Shown in pieces: positions 51,557 to 59,202 of a stretch of DNA of 64,000 nt (position 1 is its first letter; each line of letters begins with the position of its first letter). The stretch spans positions 1 through 64,000 of the forward strand of contig JACMKU010000213.1 of assembly GCA_014379965.1 (NCBI GenBank), in the 5' to 3' direction. The notes beneath the pieces are model-generated. The model saw only the letters and a program-made list of their open reading frames with translations. It was not told the origin of the DNA and made no database searches. The stretch is from Chitinophagaceae bacterium (GTDB taxonomy: Bacteria > Bacteroidota > Bacteroidia > Chitinophagales > Chitinophagaceae). Made by a program: the position numbers and the translations under genes.

Positions 51557-52480
51557 ATGGCCCTTATCACCGTTGGCTCGATGGCTTTTGACGCAATAGA
51601 AACTCCATTTGGTAAAGTAGACAAGATAGTTGGTGGCGCAGCGACATACGTAGCCTATGCAGCCGCGAATTTCGTAACTCCTGTGCAGCAGGTGTCGATC
51701 GTTGGCTATGACTTTCCGAAGGAAGAAATGGAGGAGCTTAAACGCAGAGGAGTGCAATTGGATGGGGTTGAGATAGTGGCCGACAAGAAATCCTTCTTCT
51801 GGAGTGGCAGGTATCATGAGGATATGAATAGCCGCGACACACTTGTGACCGACCTCAATGTGCTCGCAGACTTTAATCCCAAAGTACCCGATAGCTATCA
51901 GGGCTCTGAGTACCTGATGCTGGGAAACCTTGCTCCAGCTACGCAGATCAGCGTGATCAAGCAGATGAAGAAAAGACCGAAACTCATCGCGATGGATACC
52001 ATGAATTTCTGGATGGAAATCGCCATGGATGATCTCAAGGAAGTACTAACCATGGTCGACATTCTCATGGTCAATGACGCCGAAGCAAGACAACTTACAG
52101 GGCAGTTTTCGTTAGTGAAGGCCGCAAAACAGATCTTGAAAATGGGACCCAAGTTCCTCGTTATAAAGAAAGGCGAGCATGGCGCATTGCTTTTTCACGA
52201 GGACAGCGTATTCTTCGCTCCAGCCCTTCCACTCGAGGAGGTATTCGATCCAACCGGTGCGGGCGACACTTTCGCCGGTGGCTTCATGGGTCACATAGCG
52301 AAAACAGGCGACATCTCTTTCGATAATATGAAGAGGGCGATTATCATTGGTTCCGCCATGGCCAGCTTCTGCGTAGAAAAATTTGGCGCTACCCGCCTAA
52401 AAGAACTTACCCGCAAGGATATCGACCGCCGGGTCGAACAATTCAAGGAGTTGGTGAATTTTGAGATTGAGTTGGTGTGA
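51557..52480 (+). CDS. PfkB-family carbohydrate kinase
   Basis: This 307-residue cytoplasmic kinase of the ribokinase/PfkB family has the N-terminal substrate motif KIVGGAATYVAYAAANF (about 24-40) and the C-terminal signature DPTGAGDTFAGGF, with the catalytic Asp in GAGD at about 234-237. The substrate could be a sugar, a sugar phosphate or adenosine; the sequence does not decide. It diverges from tetR, with the putative operator between them, so it may share control with the paa genes or simply be a neighbour. Confidence 0.9.
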   Translation: MALITVGSMAFDAIETPFGKVDKIVGGAATYVAYAAANFVTPVQQVSIVGYDFPKEEMEELKRRGVQLDGVEIVADKKSFFWSGRYHEDMNSRDTLVTDLNVLADFNPKVPDSYQGSEYLMLGNLAPATQISVIKQMKKRPKLIAMDTMNFWMEIAMDDLKEVLTMVDILMVNDAEARQLTGQFSLVKAAKQILKMGPKFLVIKKGEHGALLFHEDSVFFAPALPLEEVFDPTGAGDTFAGGFMGHIAKTGDISFDNMKRAIIIGSAMASFCVEKFGATRLKELTRKDIDRRVEQFKELVNFEIELV

Positions 52481-52492
52481 TCCGGTTGTGAG

Positions 52493-52615
52493 TCGTCATT
52501 GCGAGCGAAGCGAAGCAAATGGTTTCCGGAGAGCGAGAAACAGAGCGAGAAACAGGGGGCACTCACTATTCACTACTCACCATTCACCACTGACCACTCA
52601 CTCTCCCATCCACCC
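52493..52615. repeat. CATTGCGAGCGAAGCGAAGCAA word plus CTCACTATTCACT word array
   Basis: Bases 52496-52520 carry GTCATTGCGAGCGAAGCGAAG-type sequence, an intergenic word I recall from many unrelated bacterial genomes. Then come two GAGCGAGAAACAG units and a CTCACTATTCACTACTCACC array (52558-52607). The block separates the convergent PfkB and LytTR genes, and its end enters the last codons of the LytTR gene. Confidence 0.75.
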
Positions 52616-53353
52616 CTTAAACCCCGCCACATTCTCCTGGCTGATCACAATGTCTTCGCTCACGGGAGGAGCCACTTCGAGTTGTAGCTTACTCTTCGGA
52701 TAGGCTTTTATTTTCTTGATGGCAGACTGCTGAACCAGGTATTTTCGATTGACACGGTAAAATTCAGAAGGGTCGAGGACCTTTTCAATGTCAGTGAGAG
52801 ATTGATCAAGGATGAATTTCTGGTTCTTATTATCAACCATGCACACGAGTTTATGCGCCGCATAGAAATAGGCGATGTCTTCCGTCTTCACACTGATATA
52901 GTCAGTGCCGCGTTTTACCAGGAATCTCTTCTTGTGTCCATTCGAGGCTGGCTGTTGCTGCCACTTCATCAACTGTTGAAGGCTGGACGTGAAGTGTTGC
53001 TTTAGCTTATCATACTTTTTCAAAGCCGTCTCTAGCTTATCCTGCTTAATCGGCTTCAGTAGGTAGTCGATGCTATTATGCTCGAAAGCCTCTTGCCAAT
53101 ATTCATCGAAGGCGGTGCAGAAAATCACCGGGCTCGTTACGGCAACTTTCTCGAATATTTTGAATGAGAGGCCATCTCCTAATTCGATATCCATGAATAA
53201 TAGCCCAGGCATAGGGTTTTGTTCCAGCCACTCTACAGAAGCCTTGACGGTATGAAGTACTGCTGCCACTTCAATAGACGGGTCTACCTTTTCTATCGCC
53301 TTCAACAGCTTCTCTGCGGCCGGCTTCTCGTCCTCTATGATGATTACTCTCAT
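52598..53353 (-). CDS. LytTR-family response regulator
   Basis: The ATG at 53353 (MRVIIIEDEKPAAEKLL) is used; a TTG two codons earlier is unlikely. The receiver domain covers residues 1-120, with the phospho-acceptor Asp in LLFMDIELGDG, the acidic pair near the N-terminus and Lys in YLLKPIKQ. The LytTR DNA-binding domain covers about 145-245 (FLVKRGTDYISVKTEDIAYFYAAHK, FYRVNRKYLV). It is 31 bp downstream of a LytS/YehU-type histidine kinase on the same strand, forming a standard Bacteroidota two-component pair. Target genes are unknown. Confidence 0.94.
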   Translation of the reverse strand: MRVIIIEDEKPAAEKLLKAIEKVDPSIEVAAVLHTVKASVEWLEQNPMPGLLFMDIELGDGLSFKIFEKVAVTSPVIFCTAFDEYWQEAFEHNSIDYLLKPIKQDKLETALKKYDKLKQHFTSSLQQLMKWQQQPASNGHKKRFLVKRGTDYISVKTEDIAYFYAAHKLVCMVDNKNQKFILDQSLTDIEKVLDPSEFYRVNRKYLVQQSAIKKIKAYPKSKLQLEVAPPVSEDIVISQENVAGFKGWMGE

Positions 53354-53384
53354 ATGCAATGTTTTATGCCCGACACGCTGTGCC

Positions 53385-54446
53385 TTACCCGATCCTCAGC
53401 AAAGGCAAAATAACGGTGAAATCATTTTCTTCCTCAAGGATCACTACTTCTTTATCGGTCGTGAGTTTGTACCGTTCCCGCAAATTCTGAAGTCCGATAC
53501 GCGAAGAGGTCTTACGAAGGTCCTTTCTGCGTATTTCATTGTGAACATATATCTTGTCTTCTCTCATCTCTATCTCCAGTAGCAATGGGTTGGATTCCGA
53601 AATCTCATTGTGCTTCATCGCATTCTCGGCAAGTACCTGTAGCGAGATCGGCGGTACAAGGTAAGTGTCGAGAGCCTGTTCGTCTATTTTTATCTTGAGA
53701 CTTACGGCAGTATCGAATCGTATTTGTAGCAATAAAAAATAACTCTTTAGAAACTCCATCTCCTCTCGCAGCAACACAAGATCCCTGGCCTTATTCTGCA
53801 GAATGTATCTATACACATCTGCAAGGTTGTCGTTGAATTGCTTCGCCTTCGCCGGTCGATCTTCGATCAGGTGACTGAGCGTATTAAGCGAGTTGAATAT
53901 GAAATGCGGGTCGATCTGGTTCTTCAGTGCCTCCAGTTGTGCCTCGGCACGCGCCCGCTCGAGCTGTTCATTCCTGATGATCTCGCTTTCTGATTCCTTT
54001 ACGAGGAAAACGGTCTCATATACGTGTGTAATGAAGATCACCGCCACGAGTATGATCAATGCGGACTGGGACACTACATTCCAGTTAACGACATTTCCAG
54101 AGAATAGTTTATACCACCCCACCAATAATAACACGCTGACCGGTACAGTGAAGAAAATTATAGCTAGCATTAGCACAGTAATTTTCTGCAGTGGTTTGTT
54201 AATCCAGTCGAAATAACTACGCAATGAAAAATGAAGAAACCGGTTGCCGTGCCAGATGATAAATGCTATGAGAATGGTGTATAGAAAGCTAAGCTTAACC
54301 TCCCAGTTCGTAAAGTTCTGCCCATTGATCATACCAGTGATCAGCGGAATCACAATCCCGAAGAACGGGATAAGGATCAATCGAAACCCGATGTCGTTGA
54401 TCTTATAATCGGTTTTTGGACTGGTCGCCTGTTTTGGTATATTCAT
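53385..54446 (-). CDS. LytS/YehU-type sensor histidine kinase
   Basis: The protein has four transmembrane helices in the first 140 residues, a coiled segment (ESEIIRNEQLERARAEAQLEALKNQ), and the histidine kinase domain with the phospho-accepting His in QIDPHFIFNSLNTLSHL near residue 178. The ATPase part contains VPPISLQVLAENAMKHNEI and SRIGLQNLRERY. The frame is open to 54524; the ATG at 54446 is preferred because it leaves 94 bp for divergent promoters before the DUF1761 gene and drops an unconserved tail. The cognate response regulator follows directly. The signal sensed is unknown. Confidence 0.92.
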   Translation of the reverse strand: MNIPKQATSPKTDYKINDIGFRLILIPFFGIVIPLITGMINGQNFTNWEVKLSFLYTILIAFIIWHGNRFLHFSLRSYFDWINKPLQKITVLMLAIIFFTVPVSVLLLVGWYKLFSGNVVNWNVVSQSALIILVAVIFITHVYETVFLVKESESEIIRNEQLERARAEAQLEALKNQIDPHFIFNSLNTLSHLIEDRPAKAKQFNDNLADVYRYILQNKARDLVLLREEMEFLKSYFLLLQIRFDTAVSLKIKIDEQALDTYLVPPISLQVLAENAMKHNEISESNPLLLEIEMREDKIYVHNEIRRKDLRKTSSRIGLQNLRERYKLTTDKEVVILEEENDFTVILPLLRIG

Positions 54447-54540
54447 CCTATCATTTTCCACCTTAGATCGTAATTCAATTGTCGTGTAAAAATTAGACAA
54501 TAGTTTAGATATACAACCTTTCACCTAAAAACTCTTGCTT

Positions 54541-54975
54541 ATGGATATGGGATCAATCAATTGGCTGGCCGTGCTCGTAGCCGGAATATCATCTTTCGTT
54601 GTCGGTGGGATCTGGTATTCACCGGGGCTCTTCGGTAAGGCATGGATGAAAGATAACGGGTTCACTACCGAGGATGTAAAAAAAGGAAACTCCGGGAAGA
54701 TCTTCGGATGGACATTCATCTTTTCACTTTTAATGGCGGCAAACCTCGGCATGTTCCTGGCCGACCCACCCGCCACCTGCCCGGAAGGATGCGGAATAAG
54801 AACTGACCTTATCTGGGGCGCAACCGCCGGCTTTCTCGCCGGCATCTGGACTTTTTGCGCCATTGCCATTCATAGTCTCTTCGAACAGAAACCATGGCGA
54901 CTCATCCTGATCAATGGATTCTATAGTATTGTGGCTCTGACTTTAATGGGAGCTATTATAGGGGTGTGGCGGTAG
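54541..54975 (+). CDS. DUF1761-family membrane protein
   Basis: This 144-residue protein has four transmembrane helices. It starts MDMGSINWLAVLVAGISSFVVGGIWYSPGLFGKAW, where the GGIWYSP motif is the family signature. The upstream TTG is two codons earlier and less likely. Function is unknown. It is divergent from the histidine kinase gene and might be a target of that system; this is only a positional guess. A TTGATT-word hairpin follows its stop codon. Confidence 0.9.
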   Translation: MDMGSINWLAVLVAGISSFVVGGIWYSPGLFGKAWMKDNGFTTEDVKKGNSGKIFGWTFIFSLLMAANLGMFLADPPATCPEGCGIRTDLIWGATAGFLAGIWTFCAIAIHSLFEQKPWRLILINGFYSIVALTLMGAIIGVWR

Positions 54976-54978
54976 TTA

Positions 54979-55046
54979 GTTGAATGGGTTGATTTGGTTG
55001 ATTGGGAAATCAACTCAGTCAACTTAATCAACTTAATCAACCAACC
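54979..55046. repeat. TTGATT word hairpin after DUF1761
   Basis: The tip is GTTGATT-GGGA-AATCAAC (54997-55014), a perfect 7-bp stem with a tetraloop. It is extended by imperfect pairing of GTTGAATGGGTTGATTTG at 54979-54996 with TCAGTCAACTTAATCAAC and following words up to 55046. The word is the same family as at 1-25, 559-596 and 979-1069. Confidence 0.88.
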
Positions 55047-55106
55047 AAAATGATGAACGGAAAGGACACCCCATTTTCTTTCCTGAACTTTAGAGAAACC
55101 AGTTTT

Positions 55107-55610
55107 ATGCAAAGAAGAAACTTTCTCCAAAAAGCCATCATAGGTACAGGTGGGTTACTTGCCACACCATATCTTTTTGGTCAGACTACAAAGCCCAAAG
55201 TAGAACCATTGCCTGACGAAAAAGTCAAAGAGTTCGTTAGTGCCGGACATAATAACCTCGAAAAGGTAAAGACCCTACTTGTTGAATTCCCTACATTGAT
55301 TTATGCATCATGGGATCTGGGCGGCGGAGATTTCGAGACCGCATTAGAAGGAGCGGGCCACGTTGGAGATAAGGAAATAGCTAATTACCTCATTAACGCC
55401 GGATCCAGAACAAACCTGTTTGTTCTTACCATGCTGGGAAAGACTTCGCTCGTGAAGCCTTTTCTCGAAGCCTTTCCTGCCTACCTTACAGCGAGGGGAC
55501 CACACGGTTTCACGCTGTTGCATCATGCGCAAAGGGGTAAGGAGGATGCACGAGAATTGTTAGAATATCTACAGAGCAAAGGATTGAAGGAAACCAAGGT
55601 AGCCCTGTAG
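55107..55610 (+). CDS. Ankyrin-repeat-like protein with Tat-type signal
   Basis: Several upstream in-frame starts exist, but their translation begins with repeat-encoded Gln-Leu-Asn residues. The ATG at 55107 gives MQRRNFLQKAIIGTGGLLATPYLFG, a twin-arginine-type leader, and a 167-residue protein. Two or three ankyrin-like helices follow: VKEFVSAGHNNLEKVKTLLVEFPTLI, FETALEGAGHVGDKEIANYLINAGSRTN and FTLLHHAQRGKEDARELLEYLQSKG. It resembles the small exported ankyrin proteins common in this phylum. Function is unknown. Confidence 0.82.
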   Translation: MQRRNFLQKAIIGTGGLLATPYLFGQTTKPKVEPLPDEKVKEFVSAGHNNLEKVKTLLVEFPTLIYASWDLGGGDFETALEGAGHVGDKEIANYLINAGSRTNLFVLTMLGKTSLVKPFLEAFPAYLTARGPHGFTLLHHAQRGKEDARELLEYLQSKGLKETKVAL

Positions 55611-55642
55611 CCCTTAACTTTCCATTCTAAACAAACAAGCTT

Positions 55643-56734
55643 ATGAAACATATTTTTCTCCTTGCCATAGGCATCGCCTGTTGGCAAGTAAACTTCGCGC
55701 AGCTGGATCTTCCTTCTGGTGGCGGAAATCCCAGGGCAACAATCAGTGAAGAAGTCGGCATCACTAGCATTACAATCAAATATGCCAGGCCCGATGTGAG
55801 TGGTAGAGAGGGAAAGATCTGGGGCAGCCTGGTTACTTACGGATTCAGCTCCCAAAACAATCTGACGAATAGACCAACCAGTCCCTGGAGGGCTGGAGCC
55901 AATGACAATACCATTATAACGTTTGAACATGATGTTAAGGTGGAAGGAAAAGACGTAAAGGCCGGTACGTACGGGCTACACTTTGCGGTTTGGCCCGATA
56001 GCGTCATGCTCATTCTATCAAACCAAAGTAGTGCATGGGGAAGTTTCTATTACGAACAGAAGGATGATGCATTACGTGTTATCGTTAAACCCAGGGCGCT
56101 GGATAAATCCGTAGAATGGCTGAAATACGAGTTCATTGAACACAAGGAAAAGTATTGCACCATCGCTATGATGTGGGAGAAATCAATGATCCCGTTCAGA
56201 GTTGATGTAGACGTTGATAATATTGTACTGTCCAGAGTTCGTGACCAGGTGAGGAGCCAGGCCGGATTTAATAACCTTAACCTGGTGGCGGCATCGAATT
56301 ATTTCCTTACCCGCAATTTGAATCTGGAAGAAGCACTAACCTGGAGTCAGCGTGCGGCGGGATTAAGGAGCTTTACTACGTTCAGGACATTGGCAACGGC
56401 GTACGAGAAATTGAATCGTCTGAAGGAAGCCGACTCAGTAATGGTAGACGCATTGACGATGGCGAACGCCAATCAGTATGCCGTCTATGCACGGGCACTC
56501 ATTCCCCAGAAAAGATTCGATAAGGCTATCTCCACCTTGCAGGCAGGACAGTCGAAGTTCGGGGATGTGTTCATCATCAACAATGGATTAATGTTCGTGT
56601 ATTCCGGCCAGGGAGATTTTAAGAAAGCACTCGCCGCAGGTGAAAAGGCATATGCGCAAGCACCGAGTGAAGGAGCCAAGAAAACGATCGAGGGCCAACT
56701 GGCTAAACTGAAAGAGAATAAGGACATCAATTAA
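55643..56734 (+). CDS. DUF2911-family protein with TPR-like C-terminus, secreted
   Basis: This 363-residue protein has an N-terminal signal ending around NFAQ. The DUF2911 domain covers about 20-165: SITIKYARPDVSGREGKIWGSLVTYG, WRAGANDNTIITFEHDVKVEGKDVKAGTYGLHFAVWPD, SSAWGSFYYEQKDDALRVIVKP. The C-terminal half holds three TPR-like repeats (ALTWSQRAAGLRSFTTFRTLATAYEKL, PQKRFDKAISTLQ, QGDFKKALAAGEKAYAQAP). It is common in Bacteroidota, with no known function. It follows the ankyrin gene on the same strand by 32 bp. Confidence 0.9.
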   Translation: MKHIFLLAIGIACWQVNFAQLDLPSGGGNPRATISEEVGITSITIKYARPDVSGREGKIWGSLVTYGFSSQNNLTNRPTSPWRAGANDNTIITFEHDVKVEGKDVKAGTYGLHFAVWPDSVMLILSNQSSAWGSFYYEQKDDALRVIVKPRALDKSVEWLKYEFIEHKEKYCTIAMMWEKSMIPFRVDVDVDNIVLSRVRDQVRSQAGFNNLNLVAASNYFLTRNLNLEEALTWSQRAAGLRSFTTFRTLATAYEKLNRLKEADSVMVDALTMANANQYAVYARALIPQKRFDKAISTLQAGQSKFGDVFIINNGLMFVYSGQGDFKKALAAGEKAYAQAPSEGAKKTIEGQLAKLKENKDIN

Positions 56735-56780
56735 TCAATGGAATTTTCCGCAAATCATTCAATCACCAAAAATACCTTTC

Positions 56781-57161
56781 ATGACAAGTGCTATCAGTTG
56801 GTTTGAGATTCCAGCAACCGATCTGGACCGAGCCACGAAATTTTACGAGGCAATATTTGGAGTATCGTTGATCCCGATGGATATGCCATCCATTAAGATG
56901 CGAATGTTTCCTGTTGATGATCCAATGACGGGCATCGGCGGCGCTATCGTCGATAGTGGCGGCTTCCATACGCCTTCGGCAACGCATGGACCGCTGATCT
57001 ACCTGAATGGAAATCCCGATGTCCAAGGCGTACTCGATAAGGTAGCCAAGGCGGGCGGAAAAATAATGGTCCCAAAAACAGCAATCTCACCGGAGTACGG
57101 CTTCATGGGAGTATTTACAGATACCGAAGGTAATCGCATAGGGCTGCATAGTATGGGCTGA
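56781..57161 (+). CDS. VOC-family (glyoxalase/bleomycin-resistance-like) protein
   Basis: This 126-residue single VOC domain has two beta-alpha-beta-beta-beta modules: ISWFEIPATDLDRATKFYEAIFGVSL at the start and GKIMVPKTAISPEYGFMGVFTDTEGNRIGLHS at the end. VOC proteins bind a metal and act as dioxygenases, lyases or resistance proteins. The substrate here is unknown. It lies in a run of small plus-strand genes of the stress or detoxification type. Confidence 0.9.
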   Translation: MTSAISWFEIPATDLDRATKFYEAIFGVSLIPMDMPSIKMRMFPVDDPMTGIGGAIVDSGGFHTPSATHGPLIYLNGNPDVQGVLDKVAKAGGKIMVPKTAISPEYGFMGVFTDTEGNRIGLHSMG

Positions 57162-57169
57162 GATCCTAG

Positions 57170-57358
57170 ATAGTTGAGATACAAGATACTTTGGGATACT
57201 AGATACTTGGGATACTAGATACTAGATTGAGGGTTTTCTTTGTTAGAGTTTTGGAGTGGGATACTGGATCTAAGTGAAGCTCTATCCAAAAATCCAGCAT
57301 CCAGTATCTAGAATCCCAACCGCAGTAAACCATCAAACTAAAGAACCCAGCATCCAGT
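57170..57358. repeat. GGGATACTAGATACT word array before the DinB gene
   Basis: The 197-bp gap holds words of type GATACTTGGGATACTAGATACTAGAT at 57177-57226 and complementary words (ATCCAGCATCCAGTATCTAGAATCCC) at 57290-57319 and 57345-57358. GGGATACTAGATACTAGAT pairs with the right arm at about 16 of 19 positions. The last word runs directly into the DinB start codon at 57359. No promoter was recognised. Confidence 0.82.
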
Positions 57359-57883
57359 ATGGACTTCGAATTAGACAAATCATATGAGATACTCCGACGC
57401 ACGCCGGCCGTGTTACGTTCCCTGCTCTCGGGAATTAGTGAAGAGTGGACGATGAGTAATGAAGGTCCAGATAGTTTTTCCCCGTATGATGTGGTTGGTC
57501 ACCTGATTCATGGCGAGAAGACCGATTGGCCCGATCGCGCCAGGATGATCTTACAGCACGGTATTACCCAGACCTTCGTTCCATATGATCGATTCGCAAT
57601 GTTTGAAGAAAGCAAGGGGAAGACCCTTGGAACACTGCTTGATGAATTCGAGATTGTGAGGAATAATAATCTGGCATGGCTTGAGTCATTGAATCTTTCG
57701 CCAGTGGAACTTGCAAGTAAAGGAATACATCCCAGCTTCGGCGAGGTTAGGCTTGATCAACTGTTGGCTACCTGGGTGGTTCACGACTTAACACATATCG
57801 CGCAGATTGGGCGAGTCATGGCAAAACAATACAAGGGTGCGATCGGACCCTGGACTGAATTCTTTAGAATATTGAACTTTTAA
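57359..57883 (+). CDS. DinB-family protein (metal-dependent four-helix bundle)
   Basis: This 174-residue protein starts MDFELDKSYEILRRTPAVLRSLLSGISEEW. It contains the DinB/YfiT-type metal motifs: VVGHLIHGEKTDWPDR with the first His at about 46, and WVVHDLTHIAQIGRVMAKQY with two His at about 142-146. The family includes thiol-dependent transferases with a nickel or zinc site. Its role here is unknown. The YjbR-like gene follows after 9 bp, so they are cotranscribed. Confidence 0.9.
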   Translation: MDFELDKSYEILRRTPAVLRSLLSGISEEWTMSNEGPDSFSPYDVVGHLIHGEKTDWPDRARMILQHGITQTFVPYDRFAMFEESKGKTLGTLLDEFEIVRNNNLAWLESLNLSPVELASKGIHPSFGEVRLDQLLATWVVHDLTHIAQIGRVMAKQYKGAIGPWTEFFRILNF

Positions 57884-57892
57884 TCACATTAA

Positions 57893-58243
57893 ATGACGTT
57901 AGAAGGCATAGAAGAAATTTGTACTCGGATGCCACACGTTACCGCCGACATAAAATGGGAGACGCATGTGTGCTACTGTGTCGGTGGAAAGATATTCATC
58001 ATAACGAATCCAGAAAACCTGCCCGTAACGGCATCGTTCAAAGTCGACGATGATGATTTTGGATCGCTCTCCGAAAAGGAAGGGTGTAAACCAGCTCCCT
58101 ATCTTGCCAAGTATAAATGGATTTATATTGATGACATCAACAGAATGTCAAAGAAGGAGTGGGAGAAATATTTGAAGAAGGCGCACCAGATTGTAGCGGC
58201 GAAACTTCCCCCCAAAATTAAGAAGCAACTTGGGATTGGGTGA
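57893..58243 (+). CDS. MmcQ/YjbR-family DNA-binding-fold protein
   Basis: This 116-residue protein has the YjbR/CyaY-like fold: MTLEGIEEICTRMPHVTADIKWETHVCYCVGGKIFIIT, FKVDDDDFGSLSEKEGCKPAPYLAKYKWIYIDD, WEKYLKKAHQIVAAKLP. The family is widespread with a double-wing fold resembling DNA-binding domains, but its function is not established. It forms an operon with the DinB gene. Confidence 0.9.
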   Translation: MTLEGIEEICTRMPHVTADIKWETHVCYCVGGKIFIITNPENLPVTASFKVDDDDFGSLSEKEGCKPAPYLAKYKWIYIDDINRMSKKEWEKYLKKAHQIVAAKLPPKIKKQLGIG

Positions 58244-58252
58244 GGGTAGGTT

Positions 58253-58375
58253 GTTGGTTGATTGGGCCTGCCCCGGACAAGATCCACGGTTAATTCTGGA
58301 ACACTAATTTCATACAAGCTCACCTTTTACATTTTATATTTTATATTTTTCATTCTACATTTTTTATAGAAGTCC
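58253..58375. repeat. TTGGTTGATTGGG word and CATTTTATATTT word array
   Basis: A short TTGTTGGTTGATTGGG stretch at 58251-58267 is followed at 58324-58372 by CATTTTATATTTTATATTTTTCATTC words. Both lie between the convergent YjbR-like and DUF1579 genes, next to a canonical terminator. Confidence 0.6.
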
Positions 58376-58385
58376 TACTAAAATG

Positions 58386-58410
58386 AAAAAAGCCCGACAA
58401 ACGCCGGGCT
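58386..58410 (-). terminator. Rho-independent terminator of the DUF1579 gene
   Basis: On the minus strand, AGCCCG (58410-58405) and CGGGCT (58396-58391) form a stem with an 8-nt loop, followed directly by a run of T residues (58390-58386). It stands 22 bp after the DUF1579 stop codon and could also work for the convergent genes. Confidence 0.85.
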
Positions 58411-58432
58411 TCTCTATTAATAAGCACTTCGA

Positions 58433-59095
58433 TTATTTACCTCTCGTATATTTTATTTCCATGGTCTTGAATTGTTTGCCTGTCTTCATATCAGGGCCCC
58501 ACATTTCCATGATCTGGGTATTCTCATCAACAATCTTGAACGTTTCTTTGATGTCGCAATCTTTGCCAGTGGCTGGATTGGTCTGAGTGCCAGTAAGTGT
58601 CACGGTCTTTGAAGCATCATCCCATGTTCCGGAAAGATTCATGATACCTGTTCCCATATTGTCTACCCATGATGATACATACATTTTCTTAGCATTATCA
58701 TATCCCATGGTGGCAACTCCTTCGAAAGGCATTCCTTCGAAACTGCCTGTGTGTTTTGATTGTTGGTAGCGGCCACCGAGGATCATTGTATTGACCGACT
58801 TCACCATAGATTTTTGGGGAGCGCCGCCTTCTTCCATCCACATGGTCATTTCTCCATTCCATGTGCCATTTGATTTAGCCATCATAGCGTGTGGTTCCCC
58901 GGGCGTCATGAACTCCATCCACGACTTCATCATTGTGGCCGAATCTACAGCGACCCAGGCTTCTTTGTGATCCTTATCCGCTGATGAGGACTCTTTCGTC
59001 GACTCAGAGGCTGTCTTCTCATCCGTTTTCGTGTCATTATTGCACGAAGAGATGAGGAAAGCTGCAGCGCATAGCGCAAGTGTAATCCTTTTCAT
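58433..59095 (-). CDS. DUF1579-family lipoprotein
   Basis: This 220-residue lipoprotein has lipobox LISSC (Cys18), a Ser/Lys/Glu-rich linker (about 19-45) and a DUF1579 lipocalin-like domain over about 45-218: SWMEFMTPGEPHAMMAKSNGTWNGEMTMWMEEG, RYQQSKHTGSFEGMPFEGVATMGYDNAKKMYVSSWVDNMGTGIMN, GTWDDASKTVTLTGTQ. The role is unknown; lipocalin-like folds often bind small hydrophobic ligands. A good terminator follows it. Confidence 0.9.
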   Translation of the reverse strand: MKRITLALCAAAFLISSCNNDTKTDEKTASESTKESSSADKDHKEAWVAVDSATMMKSWMEFMTPGEPHAMMAKSNGTWNGEMTMWMEEGGAPQKSMVKSVNTMILGGRYQQSKHTGSFEGMPFEGVATMGYDNAKKMYVSSWVDNMGTGIMNLSGTWDDASKTVTLTGTQTNPATGKDCDIKETFKIVDENTQIMEMWGPDMKTGKQFKTMEIKYTRGK

Positions 59096-59202
59096 AAAAG
59101 CAAGTTTTGATTTAGAGGTTTAAGGTAGGAAAAATACCAAAACACACCAATCCAAAAAAAATTAAAAGACGAAACCGGAAATCGGCCGGACGAAAAAACA
59201 GG

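Noticed and set aside
51391-51624. 78-residue N-terminal extension of the TetR protein
   Set aside because: It overlaps the palindrome and the divergent PfkB start, and has no TetR similarity; the ATG at 51390 fits the family.
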